A stretch of DNA of 64,000 nucleotides from Nemertoderma westbladi. Its lineage: Eukaryota; Xenacoelomorpha; Nemertodermatida; Nemertodermatidae. Under the pieces are notes generated by a model that saw only the letters and a program-made list of their open reading frames with translations, was not told where the DNA came from and ran no database searches. The DNA is taken from NCBI GenBank assembly GCA_032718475.1, contig JAUCBJ010007224.1, positions 62,001-126,000 of the forward strand, written 5' to 3'. How positions within the stretch are numbered: position 1 is the stretch's first letter; the number at the start of each line of letters is the position of its first letter. Positions 20,508 through 32,489 of the stretch are shown here, piece after piece. Both the position numbers and the translations under genes were made by a program.

Positions 20508-22445
20508 TATTGTGGGATATATTGATAACTGTAAATTGAATTAAGATAGTTTGATTATATCCAGATAATATATTATGTAATATAATATTAAGATTATATA
20601 CTTTTAATTGAATGTATATTTGTAGATTAGATCGTAAGTTGTGGGAACAATAGGCCTAGGCCTACCGTCTGTAAGTTGTGCGAATAAGATATAAACAAAT
20701 ATTCGTTATACTTTACATATGTCCCTTTAGAAGCCCTATAGTATACCAAGGCTTAACGCCCTATGTAATAAATGAATGCCGTGATCTAACTGCATCTAAC
20801 TGCAACTAAATTGTTTCTAAATCCCCACTCCCAATGAAGGGTGGTACAACGCGCTATTAACCGCAGGGCCAGCGGTACACCATAAGTGCGAACAACGACG
20901 CTAGCTCTCTCTAATAAGTCTATAAAGTTTATATATAGAAGGCAAGTTATAGCTACTGTAAATGAAAACTCACGAATGATATAGCTCAATTTACACGAAA
21001 TAAAATAAACATTATGTAGTAAATTGAACACATACCACAACACTACTGCGGTTTCCATATCAATTGGGCGATTCGAAATACAAACTAAAGATTAAGTTAA
21101 CGTAATGGATTTTCAGCGGTACCATATACACAGCATTACATCGCCATGGGTCAGGTTATTTTACTTAAAAAAAAAATAATTTTAACATTTATATTTGTTA
21201 TTGCAGGCGCCTTTGTGCGAAAGTGTGCGAAATTTAGACAGCCTTTAGTTGGATTTGAAACCGCGCCGCCAAACACTATTATGAAAGCAGTTCAGTCGCT
21301 GTATCCAATCGGACACTGGCTGACTGGGACATATAATTGTTGGGGCTTGGGGGTAGGTAGGTGGGGCTGGGGGAGTGGGTGGGTATGTCTTTGAACCCAC
21401 ATTGAACAAGCTGTGTGGTAATTCTGTAATTTGAACATGTTTCTAATCGCCAGAGGTAAATCGTGCGGTTACCGGAGTGGTACTGTATGTTGATCAGCGC
21501 CATCAGCGGTATACCGCAACGGCACTGCTGGTCTATCTGTTGACGGTTAATTCAACAGGAAATGCCGTGTACATTTTGAGTCATTAACAGTCAATGGTAA
21601 TGAAGATCATTTACCACTCATTTACTACTCACTCTTATAATTGTATGGTGTTCTCATGTATTCCATTAGATGGCACAGCATCCAGAAATCAGAAATCAAA
21701 TATACAATTTTTCGGTTTACACTATACAGTACTTGACAGTTTGAGTAGAGTAGGCCTAAGTAAAGTAAAGTAAACTGGTATGAATGGCCTAACTATCGTT
21801 TTATTACCGGTAGGGTACTTCATTGATAAGAATTACCTTCAATGAAACTTGCATTAAACAGTTAAACCTGCTTTCAATGAAACCTTCCATTAATTGCTGA
21901 ATTGATAAAAAAAAGGTTACCGGTACTCATACCAGAATACCGGTAGGTAAGAATTATTAAAGCCAAACCCGTCTACGGCACGGCCTGTCCTGTCTACTAT
22001 GAATGAATATATTTATTTATTGGTTTATCGCCAAATTTAAATGTCTACTATGAATGAATATATACTGGTATTAGGCCTACAAGACCGCAATACGACCGAG
22101 TAATTCGAACTCGTAGCCATACACATCTCGCTATCTCCTGATCTCGGTTCAGCAATCCTGAATCAGTCCAACTCTGTAACATGGATGGATATCGGTACCC
22201 ACATGTAGTTTCAGCACTTTCAGCAGTCAGGCAGCGCAATATAAATGCAAAGGTACCGGGTATTACATTAGGCTCTACCCTCCATACCAGTACCGTTACA
22301 GTAATATTATATACATTATCACTATCAAATTACTGATACAGGTCTGGCATCAGTAATTAGTATTCTGTAATCTTTGTAAAATGAAAGTATTTCCTCAGTT
22401 AGTTAAAATACATAGGCCTAAGGCAAAGATATAGGCCTACTACTG
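20508..22445. other. No gene recognised
   Basis: Upstream region of the transposase followed by TAGGCCTA- and ACCGGTA-rich non-coding DNA. Open frames around 20786-21058 and 21146-21503 lack motifs, overlap on both strands and are not called. Confidence 0.5.
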
Positions 22446-23330
22446 TATTTAATAAAAAATCCTAAATTCCAATGGAAAATCTGAAATTCAAATGGAAAAT
22501 TATAAATACTGTACAAATGGAAATCTGAAATTCAAATGGAAAATTTTAAATACAAATGGAAAATCTGAAATACAAATGGAAAATCTGAAATACAAATGGA
22601 AAATCTCAAATACAAAGTGAAATCTGTAGTTCAAATGGAAAATCTGAAGGCCAAAGGAATAATCATTTATTCCATTTATAAAGTATAGCCTTGAATATAA
22701 TTTTGAATTTCTATAGAATTACACATTATTTGTTGGTTGTTGCCATTATTGTACATATGTTGGTAGGCCTGCTACATTGCCTTATCATTTTGAAATTAAA
22801 ATGGAAAATCTGAAATTCGAATGGAATATCTGAACTACAAATGAAAAATCTGAAATTCAAATGTAAAATTTAAAATCGATTAAAATATTCTGAATATCAA
22901 ACGGAAGGTTTTATAGACATTCATAAAATCGAATTCGTCATTTCTGAAATCTACATTGAATTAACCGAAATCTAAATTTAATTTTCTAAAATCCATTTGA
23001 TATATTTCAAAATTATTCTTTCCTTATCTGAAATCGTAATGTAATTTTTGAAATCCAAACGACGCATTCTGAAATCGAAATGATAATTTTAGAATCCAAA
23101 TGACGCATTCTGAATTCGAAATGTAATTTAAAAAATCCAAATGACACATGTTGAAATTGAAATGTATTTGTTTAAATACAAATGGTATATTCTGAAATCG
23201 AAATAGATTTATTGAAATCAAATTGTAACATTTTGAAATCAAAATAAAAGAACTGAAACCCAAATAGACCTTTCTGAAATCAATGTGATGATTTATGAAA
23301 TACATGTTGAAAAGGTGTAGAGTATCCAAA
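22446..23330 (+). repeat. Degenerate ~19-20-bp satellite
   Basis: AAATCTGAAATACAAATGG-type units run from 22446 to about 22660 and resume 22790-22880. A more diverged form (TTCTGAAATCGAAATG) with longer spacing continues to 23330. The array ends close to where the BEL-1 integrase is cut off. Confidence 0.75.
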
Positions 23331-23401
23331 GGTAATGCTCTACTAGCCATGCATGTCAGTAGCAGGCCCCATCGCTTGTGGGTCAGCCGTCCACTCTTTG
23401 C

Positions 23402-26083
23402 CTAAATCGGACCAAAACAATCCACCCCTGTATTCGTAAAGGGTCGGTCATATGCCTGCACTCTCGCTTCCGGGAGTTCAGCCATCTCCTGTTCCAATAC
23501 TCTGGCGTTCACCCTCTTGCAAACCAGACAGGCGTCGTACATAGTGCCTACTGCCCTGCTTGGCTGCAATATAATGAATCGCTGTCTCGCCGCCGACAAA
23601 CAGTGTAACTTTCCCGCGTGATGCAACCTCTTGTGTATGGTATATTTTATACACTGTATATCCCATAGAATCGCTCTTTGCAATTCTATTGGGTGACTAG
23701 GGATTATCACTGGGAACCGAAACTGTGAGTTTATGTCTACAGTCTGGATTCTCGATCTATGACAAATTAAACCCTTATGGATTAATGGACTCCATTTTCT
23801 AAAGGGTTTATAGAGAACTGGTCGTTGAGCCGATAATGAATATAATTCTTTTGGGAAGGCACACATTTGATAGTATTTCAAATGCTTTAATTCCGCCTGA
23901 CCAATCTCATCCTCTGTCAGAGGTTGTTTCAATTTCCGAATTCGCTCAACATTAGTGCTCATTGGTTCTCCTAAATGTTTCGAATGTTTTATACAAAGGT
24001 ACGAAATGTATCGGCTTAACCACGCAGTTCTTTTACAAATTGTCAGCCAAGAGGCAGACGAATTTAGTAATTTGTCATAAACACTGCATGACTCTAATGC
24101 CAGCGACGGTTTTCCACTAACTAATGGAAGTTTTGAATCCAAACCCGCAGGTTTGGAAACCAAAGGCTCCATTGTGTCGGTCATTTTCTGTCCGTCACTT
24201 ACCAACTGTGACTCTGGTTTAGTCTGTAAGGGTGGTTTTACGTCGTAACTTACCCTTCCGGACCTAGTTGTCACGTAAGTCTGTTGGTCTGACAGGTCTC
24301 CGGGCCGCTCCAATAACTCTTCAGGCCGCTCCAATGACGCTTCTGGCCGCTCCAATGACTTGAGTTTGGCTTTAGACTTTGACTTAAAGACTTTCTCCAC
24401 TTTGACTTCTGCATCTTCAGGCATCGGATTGGTCACTATCTTTAGTCGCTCTGGCCAATGTTCCTGTGTCCTCGTTAGAAAATCAGGCCCATGCAACCAA
24501 AACTCCTGAGACTCTTCCTGACAGAATTCCGCCGGCATTGCACCTCTCGAAGTTATGTCGGCCGGGTTCAACACTCCCGGACAATGTCTCCATTGTTCCT
24601 TCATCGAAAAGTCGATGATCTGAGCGCGTCTGTTGGCCACAAATGTCTTTAGTGCAATATTGTCGGCTGCAATGTATACTAACACCAAGGATGCATCCGT
24701 CCAATAGAATAAGGTCAATGTTGTGTCTAACTCCTCTATTATCTGTTTACTTACCTCGACTGAAACTACTGCCGCCTGTAACTCTGCACGAGGGACAGTA
24801 ATGTATTTGACCGGCATTGTCTTTGATCTAGAAGTCACAAACGCCGTCTCAAACTTGTCCTGACTTACCTCTCGGCGAAGGTAGGCTACCATACCAAAGC
24901 CGGTGTCACTTGCGTCACTGAATAAATGGAGTTCGAGATCAGCTGGAAATACCAGCTGATTCGGAAAGTAGGAGCGGGGTACATCTATATTTTTCAATAG
25001 ATGTAACTCGGCTTCCCACTCTCTCCACTGCTTTGCATGTATAGGAGATATTGGTTCGTCCCACTCTAGGTCGGACAACCAAATTTTCCTCATGCACGCT
25101 CGTGCCTGTAATATTACCAGACTGATAAAGTTCATCGGGTCAAATAGTCTACTCAATGTTGATAAGCAAATTCTCTTTGTCAAAATTTTGTCTGGACTAC
25201 TGGGCTCAAATCTAACTCTTACTTGGAACTTGTCCGTATTCGGATTCCAAGCGAGTCCCAGTACTTGCGCCATGGGGATGGGTTCTACCCCCAATTCTAT
25301 GTCTCCGCTCCCGCGATCTTTCACCGGGAAAGATTCTAATAGGGCCTCCGAGTTAGTAGTGAACTTGGTCAGAGGAAATCCCCCTGTAGCCAAGCACTCC
25401 TGTAGGCCGTGAGCCACTTCTATGGCTTGTTCCGCTGTGTCCTTGGACACCAATCCGTCGTCCATGTAGAAGTTTCTCAAGATGGACTCGATCACTTCTA
25501 CTGGATACTTACCAATCTGGGCTGTTGCCGTTTTCTTTAGAACAAACAGCGTGCCATTCGGACTATTGCGGGCGCCAAATATCCTAACGTACATTTGATA
25601 CATAACCACTGGGCCGGATAAGTCTTCATTCTCAAACCAGAGAAATCGAAGGCTATCCTGGTCTGCCTTACAGGCTCTTACCTGGTGGAACATGGCCTCG
25701 ATGTCACAAGTAAATGCGAATCGCCACTGTCTAAAACGTAACAGTATACCTATCAAATAATTATTCAGGTTGGGACCATCCATCAACTCTGAATTCAGGG
25801 ACATACCTCTATAGACTGCTGCGCAGTCATTGACTACTCGGACTTTGTCTGGCTTGTCAGGGCGAGTCACATAGTGGTGTGGAAGGTAATATGTCTGGTC
25901 TGTCACTAAGTCAGGGTCCTCTACCTTCCCAGCAAATCTCTTGGCGAAATATTTGTTGATCTGGGCGCAATACTTCTCCCTAATGTCCGGATTCCTTAAC
26001 AGCCGAGCCCTTACTCCGTTCAATCTTTTCAAGGCTAAGTTGTAGTTGTTCTCCAACTTAGGTGGTTGTCGACGCCACAACAT
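23402..26083 (-). CDS. BEL-1 RT, RNase H-like region and integrase N-terminus
   Basis: 893-codon open frame. Opens with the BEL hallmark LENNYNLALKRLNGVRARL. RT includes YLPHHYVTRPDKPDKVRVV, TCDIEAMFHQVRA and catalytic YMDD (FYMDDGLVSKD). The A17/RNase H zone follows with LHLFSDASDTGFGMVAYLR and WRHCPGVLNPADITSRG. Near the C-terminus is the integrase zinc region (LHHAGKLHCL...CLVCKRVNAR), and the frame stops right at the first catalytic aspartate block (GVDCFGPI). The rest of integrase is absent, so this copy could not integrate itself. It overlaps the protease frame by 49 bp in a different frame; the join near 26080 is probably a frameshift in what was one polyprotein. Confidence 0.92.
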   Translation of the reverse strand: MLWRRQPPKLENNYNLALKRLNGVRARLLRNPDIREKYCAQINKYFAKRFAGKVEDPDLVTDQTYYLPHHYVTRPDKPDKVRVVNDCAAVYRGMSLNSELMDGPNLNNYLIGILLRFRQWRFAFTCDIEAMFHQVRACKADQDSLRFLWFENEDLSGPVVMYQMYVRIFGARNSPNGTLFVLKKTATAQIGKYPVEVIESILRNFYMDDGLVSKDTAEQAIEVAHGLQECLATGGFPLTKFTTNSEALLESFPVKDRGSGDIELGVEPIPMAQVLGLAWNPNTDKFQVRVRFEPSSPDKILTKRICLSTLSRLFDPMNFISLVILQARACMRKIWLSDLEWDEPISPIHAKQWREWEAELHLLKNIDVPRSYFPNQLVFPADLELHLFSDASDTGFGMVAYLRREVSQDKFETAFVTSRSKTMPVKYITVPRAELQAAVVSVEVSKQIIEELDTTLTLFYWTDASLVLVYIAADNIALKTFVANRRAQIIDFSMKEQWRHCPGVLNPADITSRGAMPAEFCQEESQEFWLHGPDFLTRTQEHWPERLKIVTNPMPEDAEVKVEKVFKSKSKAKLKSLERPEASLERPEELLERPGDLSDQQTYVTTRSGRVSYDVKPPLQTKPESQLVSDGQKMTDTMEPLVSKPAGLDSKLPLVSGKPSLALESCSVYDKLLNSSASWLTICKRTAWLSRYISYLCIKHSKHLGEPMSTNVERIRKLKQPLTEDEIGQAELKHLKYYQMCAFPKELYSLSAQRPVLYKPFRKWSPLIHKGLICHRSRIQTVDINSQFRFPVIIPSHPIELQRAILWDIQCIKYTIHKRLHHAGKLHCLSAARQRFIILQPSRAVGTMYDACLVCKRVNARVLEQEMAELPEARVQAYDRPFTNTGVDCFGPI

Positions 26084-27012
26084 TCCAACAAGGGTTGATC
26101 ATTCTCGAGGTCCTGGCGTATCAATTCCTTCTGTAGCTCCTCCTTACTGTATTGGAAAATGTCGAGGTCTCGATATTTAGCCACTTGACCCTCCACTATA
26201 TCGGTATAAGTCAAAACATTACTCAAATGGGTAGGGTGGGCCACTGAACCAGACCCACTGGTCTGATAACAGTAGTCCTCGGGTTCACTATCTGTCCGGT
26301 CATTGTGAAGCGGTTCCGACAACCTAACATTATCGGGAATCAACTCCTCGTCCGACTCACTAACGTCACTATAATGGTCAATACAGGTTCTCCTAAACTC
26401 GTCTATGTCTGGTGGTTCTACTAATGGTGGTTGAGTTATAGGCTGTAATTCGTCGTATCTATCCATTGGCTTGTCGCCACCTGTAAACTCATAAGACATG
26501 GGTACTCTTGTATACCAACCTAGTATAGTCCTATGGGCATGTGGTCCATTTACATGCGGTTCAGCTGGTCTCATTTCCCATATTTGGTGTGCGATCAGCT
26601 GTTCTGCTCCAATCAACATAGAAACATTCCTATAACCTACCTGGTGTCTCGGTACTCTGAGCTTGTCAAAATACTCCTGTGCTATGGGACTCATCGGCGG
26701 CACCTTACCTAACTGCCTGCTGAACCCCTTCATAGCTAGACACTTGAATCCGTCTAATGGCAAAGCTCTCTGTTCTTGTCGAATGTGTTGGTCTCGCGGA
26801 AGTAGGGAATCTAGTTCTACAGAAATTATGTGTCCCTTGAGGTCACCTACCCCGTGCATAGACTTTAACTCTATTTGGATCTCCTCTGCGTCCTGGAAGC
26901 TAGAAACGGCTCTCGCCACTTCCTCGTCGATATAAGATAATGTGGACGCAGTGTCCAACATCACATATATTCGCTTCGATCCCTTATCTCCAGTGAGTTT
27001 CACTGGAATCAC
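26035..27012 (-). CDS. BEL-1 aspartic protease (DUF1758-like) and linker
   Basis: 325 codons. YVMLDTASTLSYIDEEVA is a retroviral-like protease active site in which DTA replaces the usual DSG/DTG (a change often tolerated). IGAEQLIAHQ and RTILGWYTRVP match the conserved downstream part of the BEL protease domain. The last ~130 residues are the acidic linker before RT. Cleaves the Gag-Pol polyprotein. The start is probably internal, as gag joins it through a frameshift at 27009-27012. Confidence 0.85.
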   Translation of the reverse strand: MIPVKLTGDKGSKRIYVMLDTASTLSYIDEEVARAVSSFQDAEEIQIELKSMHGVGDLKGHIISVELDSLLPRDQHIRQEQRALPLDGFKCLAMKGFSRQLGKVPPMSPIAQEYFDKLRVPRHQVGYRNVSMLIGAEQLIAHQIWEMRPAEPHVNGPHAHRTILGWYTRVPMSYEFTGGDKPMDRYDELQPITQPPLVEPPDIDEFRRTCIDHYSDVSESDEELIPDNVRLSEPLHNDRTDSEPEDYCYQTSGSGSVAHPTHLSNVLTYTDIVEGQVAKYRDLDIFQYSKEELQKELIRQDLENDQPLLECCGVDNHLSWRTTTT

Positions 27013-27758
27013 GCTAAATATTTAGCCGATGATACATACGTCCGCGCGCTGGTCGATGAACTATCCGCAGTAAAACCTTGGCAGGTCACTTCTCTCGCGC
27101 TCGCCTCGCCATCCTCGTCCGACGAACCTGGTTGGTAACCATCGTCCTGGATTGCAGTGTACGTATTTCTCCTTATCGATCCGGGTTCTTTGCTCCCCTT
27201 CCTTTGAGGATTTCGCTGTAAGTAACGGTCCGGTCCGTTGGGGTATGGAAATCCGCATGTAGCAACTTGTGATGTAGTCTGCCGCATTCCATGCATCCGT
27301 CCTTGCTGTTCGGGCACTGCTGCCGTACATGGCCTGGCGCAAGACATGCCCAACAGGTGTCCAACGTCCGCACTTGAACTCTTCTGAACTTCCGAATTTA
27401 ATTCCTTGAACCGTCTGCAACTGTCTAACTTATGGTCGTCAGATTTTAGCTCCTTTAGTAAGCAGTATTGGCAACCTACAAATCCATCCGGCAACTCCTG
27501 TTGCTTTAACCTAGGTCTATCTAACCGCTCACCTGACCATACTCGCGAGTCTGATCTAAAGGCTGGGGTACTCGAATTATATCTGTCTACTGAGTTAAAT
27601 GTCACAGTGGTCCTGTCATCGTCAAAAATTACCATAGACTTACCGGTAACAGGTTTAGACTCCCTCATAGAGAAGTTTGACTTCATCTCTGCTACTGTGT
27701 CTGTGGCTATAATGTCATGAATATGTTGAAGTGTCAACACCTTACCTTGACCTTCCAA
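27009..27758 (-). pseudogene. BEL-1 gag C-terminal part with zinc knuckles, frameshifted
   Basis: Main frame reads the region before the knuckles (GFVGCQYCLLKELKSDDHKLDSC). The knuckles themselves (CWACLAPGHVRQQC and CMECGRLHHKLLH) are in another frame at 27173-27373, so at least two indels exist. The C-x2-C-x4-H-x4-C unit and the following CxxC-HH-LLH form are typical for BEL/Pao Gag. Confidence 0.8.
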
Positions 27759-27776
27759 CTTATTCTCTAATTTGCG

Positions 27777-29166
27777 CTATTTCTGTTGGTAATGCATGTT
27801 TAAACGTCTTATTACGCTCTTTAAAACTTCGGCGTGATCACCATGATGAGGTAGATTCACCATCCTCAAGATGTCTAATGCGTTCGAAATAGCGTTCGCT
27901 AAGTTCAACAGCTCTAACGGAGTTGTAATCTTTCCGCCCTTACCCAAGTCTTCTACTATCGACTGTGCCATCTTGGTTTTATTCCCATAGATGTCGCTAA
28001 GCGTCTTCATTGCTAACTCGAATGCTCTCTCATTGCCGATGAAGTTGTCAGCAATTGCTCTAGGTTCTCGATGGAGCATTTGAAGCAAATAGTTGAACTT
28101 CTCATTGGGAGTAAAGGTGCTGTTGGTCAGCTGTTCGTCGACATAGGTTTCTAAACGTCCTCCAGTGTTTGTGGTTGCCCATAAACTTCTGGGGTTGTTG
28201 CGTCGGCAGTCCTTGCCTAGCAGCAAACTTCCCTATGTCTCTAAGGGTTGCGTCGTTCTGGGTTAACAAATGGTTTAGTTCCGCAGGGTTATTAAGTCTG
28301 GTCCTTTCCCGGGGATTGGAACTTGCCTGCTCTGCGTTGGTCCTTCTTTCCTTATAGTTTCGGGACTTCTGACGTCTCATGTCTTCCTCTTCATCGCTTG
28401 AGTCGGTGTCGGTTCTTAGTGCTCACGTTGGTTTGCGTGCCGAGGCCCTGACCCAAGCATCTTGTATAAACTTCTCTGCCGAATTCTCGAAGTTGGGATT
28501 ATGTATATTAGGGACAGGCGTCCTTACCTGAGGTCTATGTGGTATAGTTGCCTCCGATATGCGTACTCGTTGACTAGGTTGGACTTTATCTGACTCAGGC
28601 CTGCTAGGATTAGAATTACTTCTTACCTGGGCTGCTTCCTTTAACCGTAGGTTACTAAGCATGTCCGTTATAGGTTGGATGTGCAGCGATATAGCTTGCG
28701 CTAAACTAGCACTTAACTCATCCCTCGTAATAAATTCCTGGCTAGGGTTCTGTTGTATAGTCGGCTCTATCTGAGTAATCCGCTGTCTCTCATATGATAC
28801 CTCTTCCGGTTTAACCCGGAAGTTCTCCGTCGAACTGGGTCGGCGCTCTGTCCGCGTATTCCAAACCCGCGGGTTCGGTTCGCCCAATACTCGTCCTGTC
28901 GGAGTTTCTCCTCTAAACTCTCCGTTGTCCCGTTCGGTATATAGTGGTGCGTTCTGATGATGTGGATCCTGCGGGATGGGTGAAGCACTAATACCAACCG
29001 GCGTGCGATATGTAGAGAATGGTTTAGCGATCCGTGTACTCATAGTAGCTGGACCGGGTATAGGAATTCTGGTCGTCGTCGACTCGCGTATAGTCGGAGT
29101 TCTCGCTTCCTGTTCGGCCTTCTGCAGTGCGAACAGTTCTCACAACTCAGTAACTACACTCGCCAT
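27777..29166 (-). pseudogene. BEL-1 gag N-terminal and DUF1759-like part
   Basis: Begins at ATG 29166 (MASVVTEL) but the next codon is TGA, then the same frame continues (ELFALQKAEQEARTP) into 28423-29043. After a stop/indel near 28400 it continues as ALRTDTDSSDEEEDM and QKFMGNHKHWRTFRNL. A second shift leads to TFTPNEKFNYLLQMLHREP and ELAMKTLSDIYGNKTK, the conserved BEL capsid-like segment. At least three disruptions make this copy non-functional. Confidence 0.82.
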
Positions 29167-29526
29167 TCGCATCCCCAATCCGAGCTACCATTAGACCAAC
29201 CTGGAAGCAGTTAGGCCAATAAGAGAGCCGGATTGTGAACCTATTGCTCCCTGAAATCGCAAATTGCCACCATATAAGGTAATTTTGCCGATGCTTAATT
29301 TCGCGGTACTAATAATATCATGCACAAATATAAATTTAGCGCAATTATAAAGAAATTAAAACCAGTAGCTAGCCTCATCAAGGTTAATAACGGCAAGCCC
29401 ATATCCAGGGTCCAACAAGGACTTGCTACCCTGGAACTATCTACTTATATCCTATTACAAAATTACATAGGTAGGGCTACATACTATACAAAATGGATGA
29501 GTTCAAATATATGGGCGTTTCAACTT

Positions 29527-29710
29527 CCTTATCTAAATATCATTGCGCGTTATGCCTTATCTAAATATCATTGCGCGTTATGCCTTATCTAAATAATTAT
29601 ACTGCATCACGGACTAATATATGATACTATATAATGGACTAATATATTATACTGTATAATGGACTAATATTTTATACTGTATAATGGACTAATATTTTAC
29701 ATAATGTAGG
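29527..29710 (+). repeat. 28-bp and 25-bp short tandem repeats
   Basis: Two and a half copies of a 28-bp unit (TTATCTAAATATCATTGCGC) at 29528-29590, then four copies of a 25-bp unit starting GGACTAATAT at 29611, 29636, 29661 and 29686. Confidence 0.85.
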
Positions 29711-29828
29711 TACAGCGCCATATACCGTAACAGAAGGAATAAAATATGCCAGCAAAAACTAACGAATTACTATAAGAGAATTTTAATATTAAGATAGCTA
29801 ATTGACAATATTATCCTGTACCTTAGAA

Positions 29829-30230
29829 TCAGCGCCCTAGAAAACCTAAAAATGTGAATTTATAGCATCGTATAAGTGAATTAAAAATTTTGTGTCCTAA
29901 CTGAAAAGTGCTGGTTACTTGTTTTGTTTTCATTTTTTCCAACGCAGAGAGGACTAAACAGCCATTTATAGTAATCATATTATTTTTAAATATTTTCCAA
30001 TGTATTCTGCGCCCCAGAAATCCTGTATTGAAAAACAATTAGCCGAAATATGTAACTTTCAAATTTTGTGAAAATTGTGCACTACTTGTAATTTTGGTGC
30101 TGCAATATTACCACCCCAGTACATTTTTTTTAAGTACAAACAAAAAATTAGACGTTTTCGTAAAAATTTGTAGTTTTTAGAGGGGGGGGGGGGGGGGGGG
30201 GGGTCATTATGACCCTCCCCCCCTTAATAT
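29829..30230 (+). repeat. Inverted copy of 62611-63020, ending in an oligo-G palindrome
   Basis: Shared blocks with the complement of 62611-63020 include GAATCAGCGCCCTAGAAAACC, GTGCACTACTTGTAATTTTGG and CCACCCCAGTACATTTTT. It ends at G22 (30182-30203) followed by TCATTATGACCC and a short C run. The same G-run plus TCA-TGACC signature is at 40958 and 62611. Confidence 0.8.
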
Positions 30231-30270
30231 TATGGATAATTTAGTAAATATAGCTTATGATATATTTAAG

Positions 30271-32413
30271 TTAACTAACCATCGGTTCTGGATCAGATAG
30301 GAGGCCATTCTGGACAGCGCCACTCTCGGCGGCCTCGATATCGAACATATCGACATCCTGTAATAATTCCGTAGGAACTGCCGCGTCCATGCCAGCAGTA
30401 CTCTCTGCTGCAATTTCATCCACCTCAGCATCCTGTACGACTTCAAGATGAACACCCGCATCCATGTTTCCTACCCATATATATTTACACTCGTGGTAGA
30501 GTCTCATGATGCAGGTACTTTTCTGATGTGACCTCTTCCCGCAACGTCCTTGGCAATAGGAACACGTTTTGCGTCCCTTTCGTTTAGTTGGTTTAGTGAA
30601 CTGAAAATAATTTATGTTGATTATATAATTAACTGTTAGTTACATAAATATTTTAAAATAAACGATTTAAATGTTTAGTCTCAGTTTCAAAGTACCGAAA
30701 TGCATTGTATTCCAGTAATTTCATTTGTACAATTGTTAGTTACCATTAATAATTAAATACATATAATATTATTAATACCAAACTACAATAGTGAGTAATT
30801 CAACTAGGTTTCTGTATAATGTATTGAGTAAACTTACGATTTCTGGACGGGAAGACGGACAGCCGGATGGTTGAGCGGCGTTCCTCCTACGGGTTGAATC
30901 TTTAGACCCGATACTGAGTACAGAACTGACACTACCGACAGTACCGATACTGCGAACAGAACCGAGACTACCGACAGACTCGATACTATCTACATCTGAA
31001 CATTCAGACATAGCGTTACCTCTGATATCAGTTACGTCTTGCAGAGCTGATGATTTCTTCACCTTACGGGACGACGTTCCCTGTGGAAATAAAAATTAAA
31101 TAATTAATTATACCAGTTAAATTATATCGTATAATATTATACACTAAATGCAGCTGAACTAAACTGTAGGTTAATAATATTAATAAAAATAATAAAGTTA
31201 CATTCTTCATCTATACAGAATAAACGCGGTAGTGAAGTGGGAATAGACCACCAATTCAAGAAAATATCTCAATAAAATACCGATAATCAATATCATATAA
31301 ATAAATATTATTATAGTAGTGTGGAATTCTAATAAAAATATCATTTGATGTCGCAGTACATAATAGTATGTAATACATTGGGTAAGATTGTAACTAACCA
31401 CGGAGCAATTTAAGAAATGATTTTTAACAAATTAAATAAATAATATATATTATTAAGATTATTTATAATATAGATACACTTACAATCTGAGGTTTAGAAG
31501 CTTGGCGGCCAGGACACTGTATACGATCTATGGGGCAGGTCGGATTCAACAACGGTAGTAAATAACTCCGCTGCAACTGACATATGTACGTCCTCCGTAG
31601 GGTTAATAGCTTCCTGCAGAACCTAAACAATTAATTATAAATATTGAGTTTGAGATAATAAATATTTACTCTTTACGAATTTCAAATGCCGGTAGCAATA
31701 ATTTATAATTAATATTAAGTAGTAAAAAATATGACGACATCTCAATTAATTAATAGCTGTGTCACCTCGTCTATTCGGGTCTCCAGATTAATAATCATTA
31801 TTTTGTAGAGATTTCGTGGTATTTGTTACATATTTTGTATACAAACATTATATGTTCCAGTAACATAAGCACAAACATTATTGAAAGACACAGTGAGACA
31901 TTGTAGGGATAGAGTATTAACTAACCATCGGTTCAGACTCGGCCACGCGGCCGGACTGGGTCGAAATCGACCTCGGAACGAACGCTACGTATCGCTCGCT
32001 GTCCACACCGATATTTATGGCCCCAACTCGTCTCCTTGGGGGCGCGCAGTAACAACTCGGCGCATTTCGGTGCTGCGCACGATGGACATTTATCTCCATC
32101 TCTTCCATGTCTCTTATCGCCTCCAGGTTGATGTCGTTAACCTGCTGGCAATCATCCGACGATGTCAGTGACAGTAAATAGGCGGCGAACTGATTGCGGC
32201 CCTTCCGTACGGAAGAGCCACTGCCGACGAATACTTGGCCGTTCGGAGAGACATAAAGTCCGCCACGTGCTGTTTGAGATAAGGGGCTGAAATACCCCAG
32301 CCCGCAGCCGTAGCAACCGTAGAGAACTGCGCCAGTGGGTGGTTAGGTATCTCCACCACATCCCGGTCAAGATCGTCCGCGACCTGGCGGAACCAACGCG
32401 TTGAATTGGGCAC
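30271..32413 (-). CDS. Candidate multi-exon gene, function unknown
   Basis: Minus-strand exons inferred from splice sites and matching phases. 30838-31080 (243 nt, CCACAG acceptor, GTAAGT donor) encodes a Ser/Gly/Val repeat (SVGSLGSVRSIGTVGSV). It joins in phase to 30271-30600 (TTTCAG acceptor), which encodes a basic zinc-knuckle-like motif (CSYC-CGKRSHQKSTC), then an acidic tail and stop. Upstream, 31484-31622 (TTTAG acceptor, GTAAGT donor) joins in phase 0 in one of its two open frames. 31917-32413 holds an open region beginning after ATTTAG; two frames are plausible, so a frameshift or intron is missing. Both 30271 and 31917 ends read EPMVS-stop at an identical GAACCGATGGTTAGTTAA, suggesting duplicated 3' ends or GTTAGT donors. 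No family recognised; could be a host gene or a spliced transposon gene. Confidence 0.45.
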
Positions 32414-32489
32414 CTAAATAATTTAAAAATAATAGATAGAAGAGTAAAAATAGAAGAAAAAAGAAACTAATATGTAAGATTCAATGAAT

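Larger units (their letters stand above)
23360..29166 (-). mobile_element. BEL/Pao LTR retrotransposon (BEL-1), degraded
   Basis: Minus-strand order is gag (DUF1759-like), zinc knuckles, DUF1758-type aspartic protease, RT, Pao/A17-type region, integrase zinc region, then truncation at about 23400. Gag carries an early stop and several frameshifts, whereas the RT ORF is still long. No LTRs were found on either side; the 3' end has been replaced by satellite DNA. Confidence 0.9.

Noticed and set aside
18341-20780. Terminal inverted repeats for the RING transposase
   Set aside because: I compared both flanks by eye for TACAGT-like or other inverted ends and found no convincing pair.
29180-29215. 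tRNA-like TGGTCTAATGGTAGCTC just upstream of BEL-1 gag
   Set aside because: Only a D-arm-like word; no B box or acceptor stem, so not called a tRNA.
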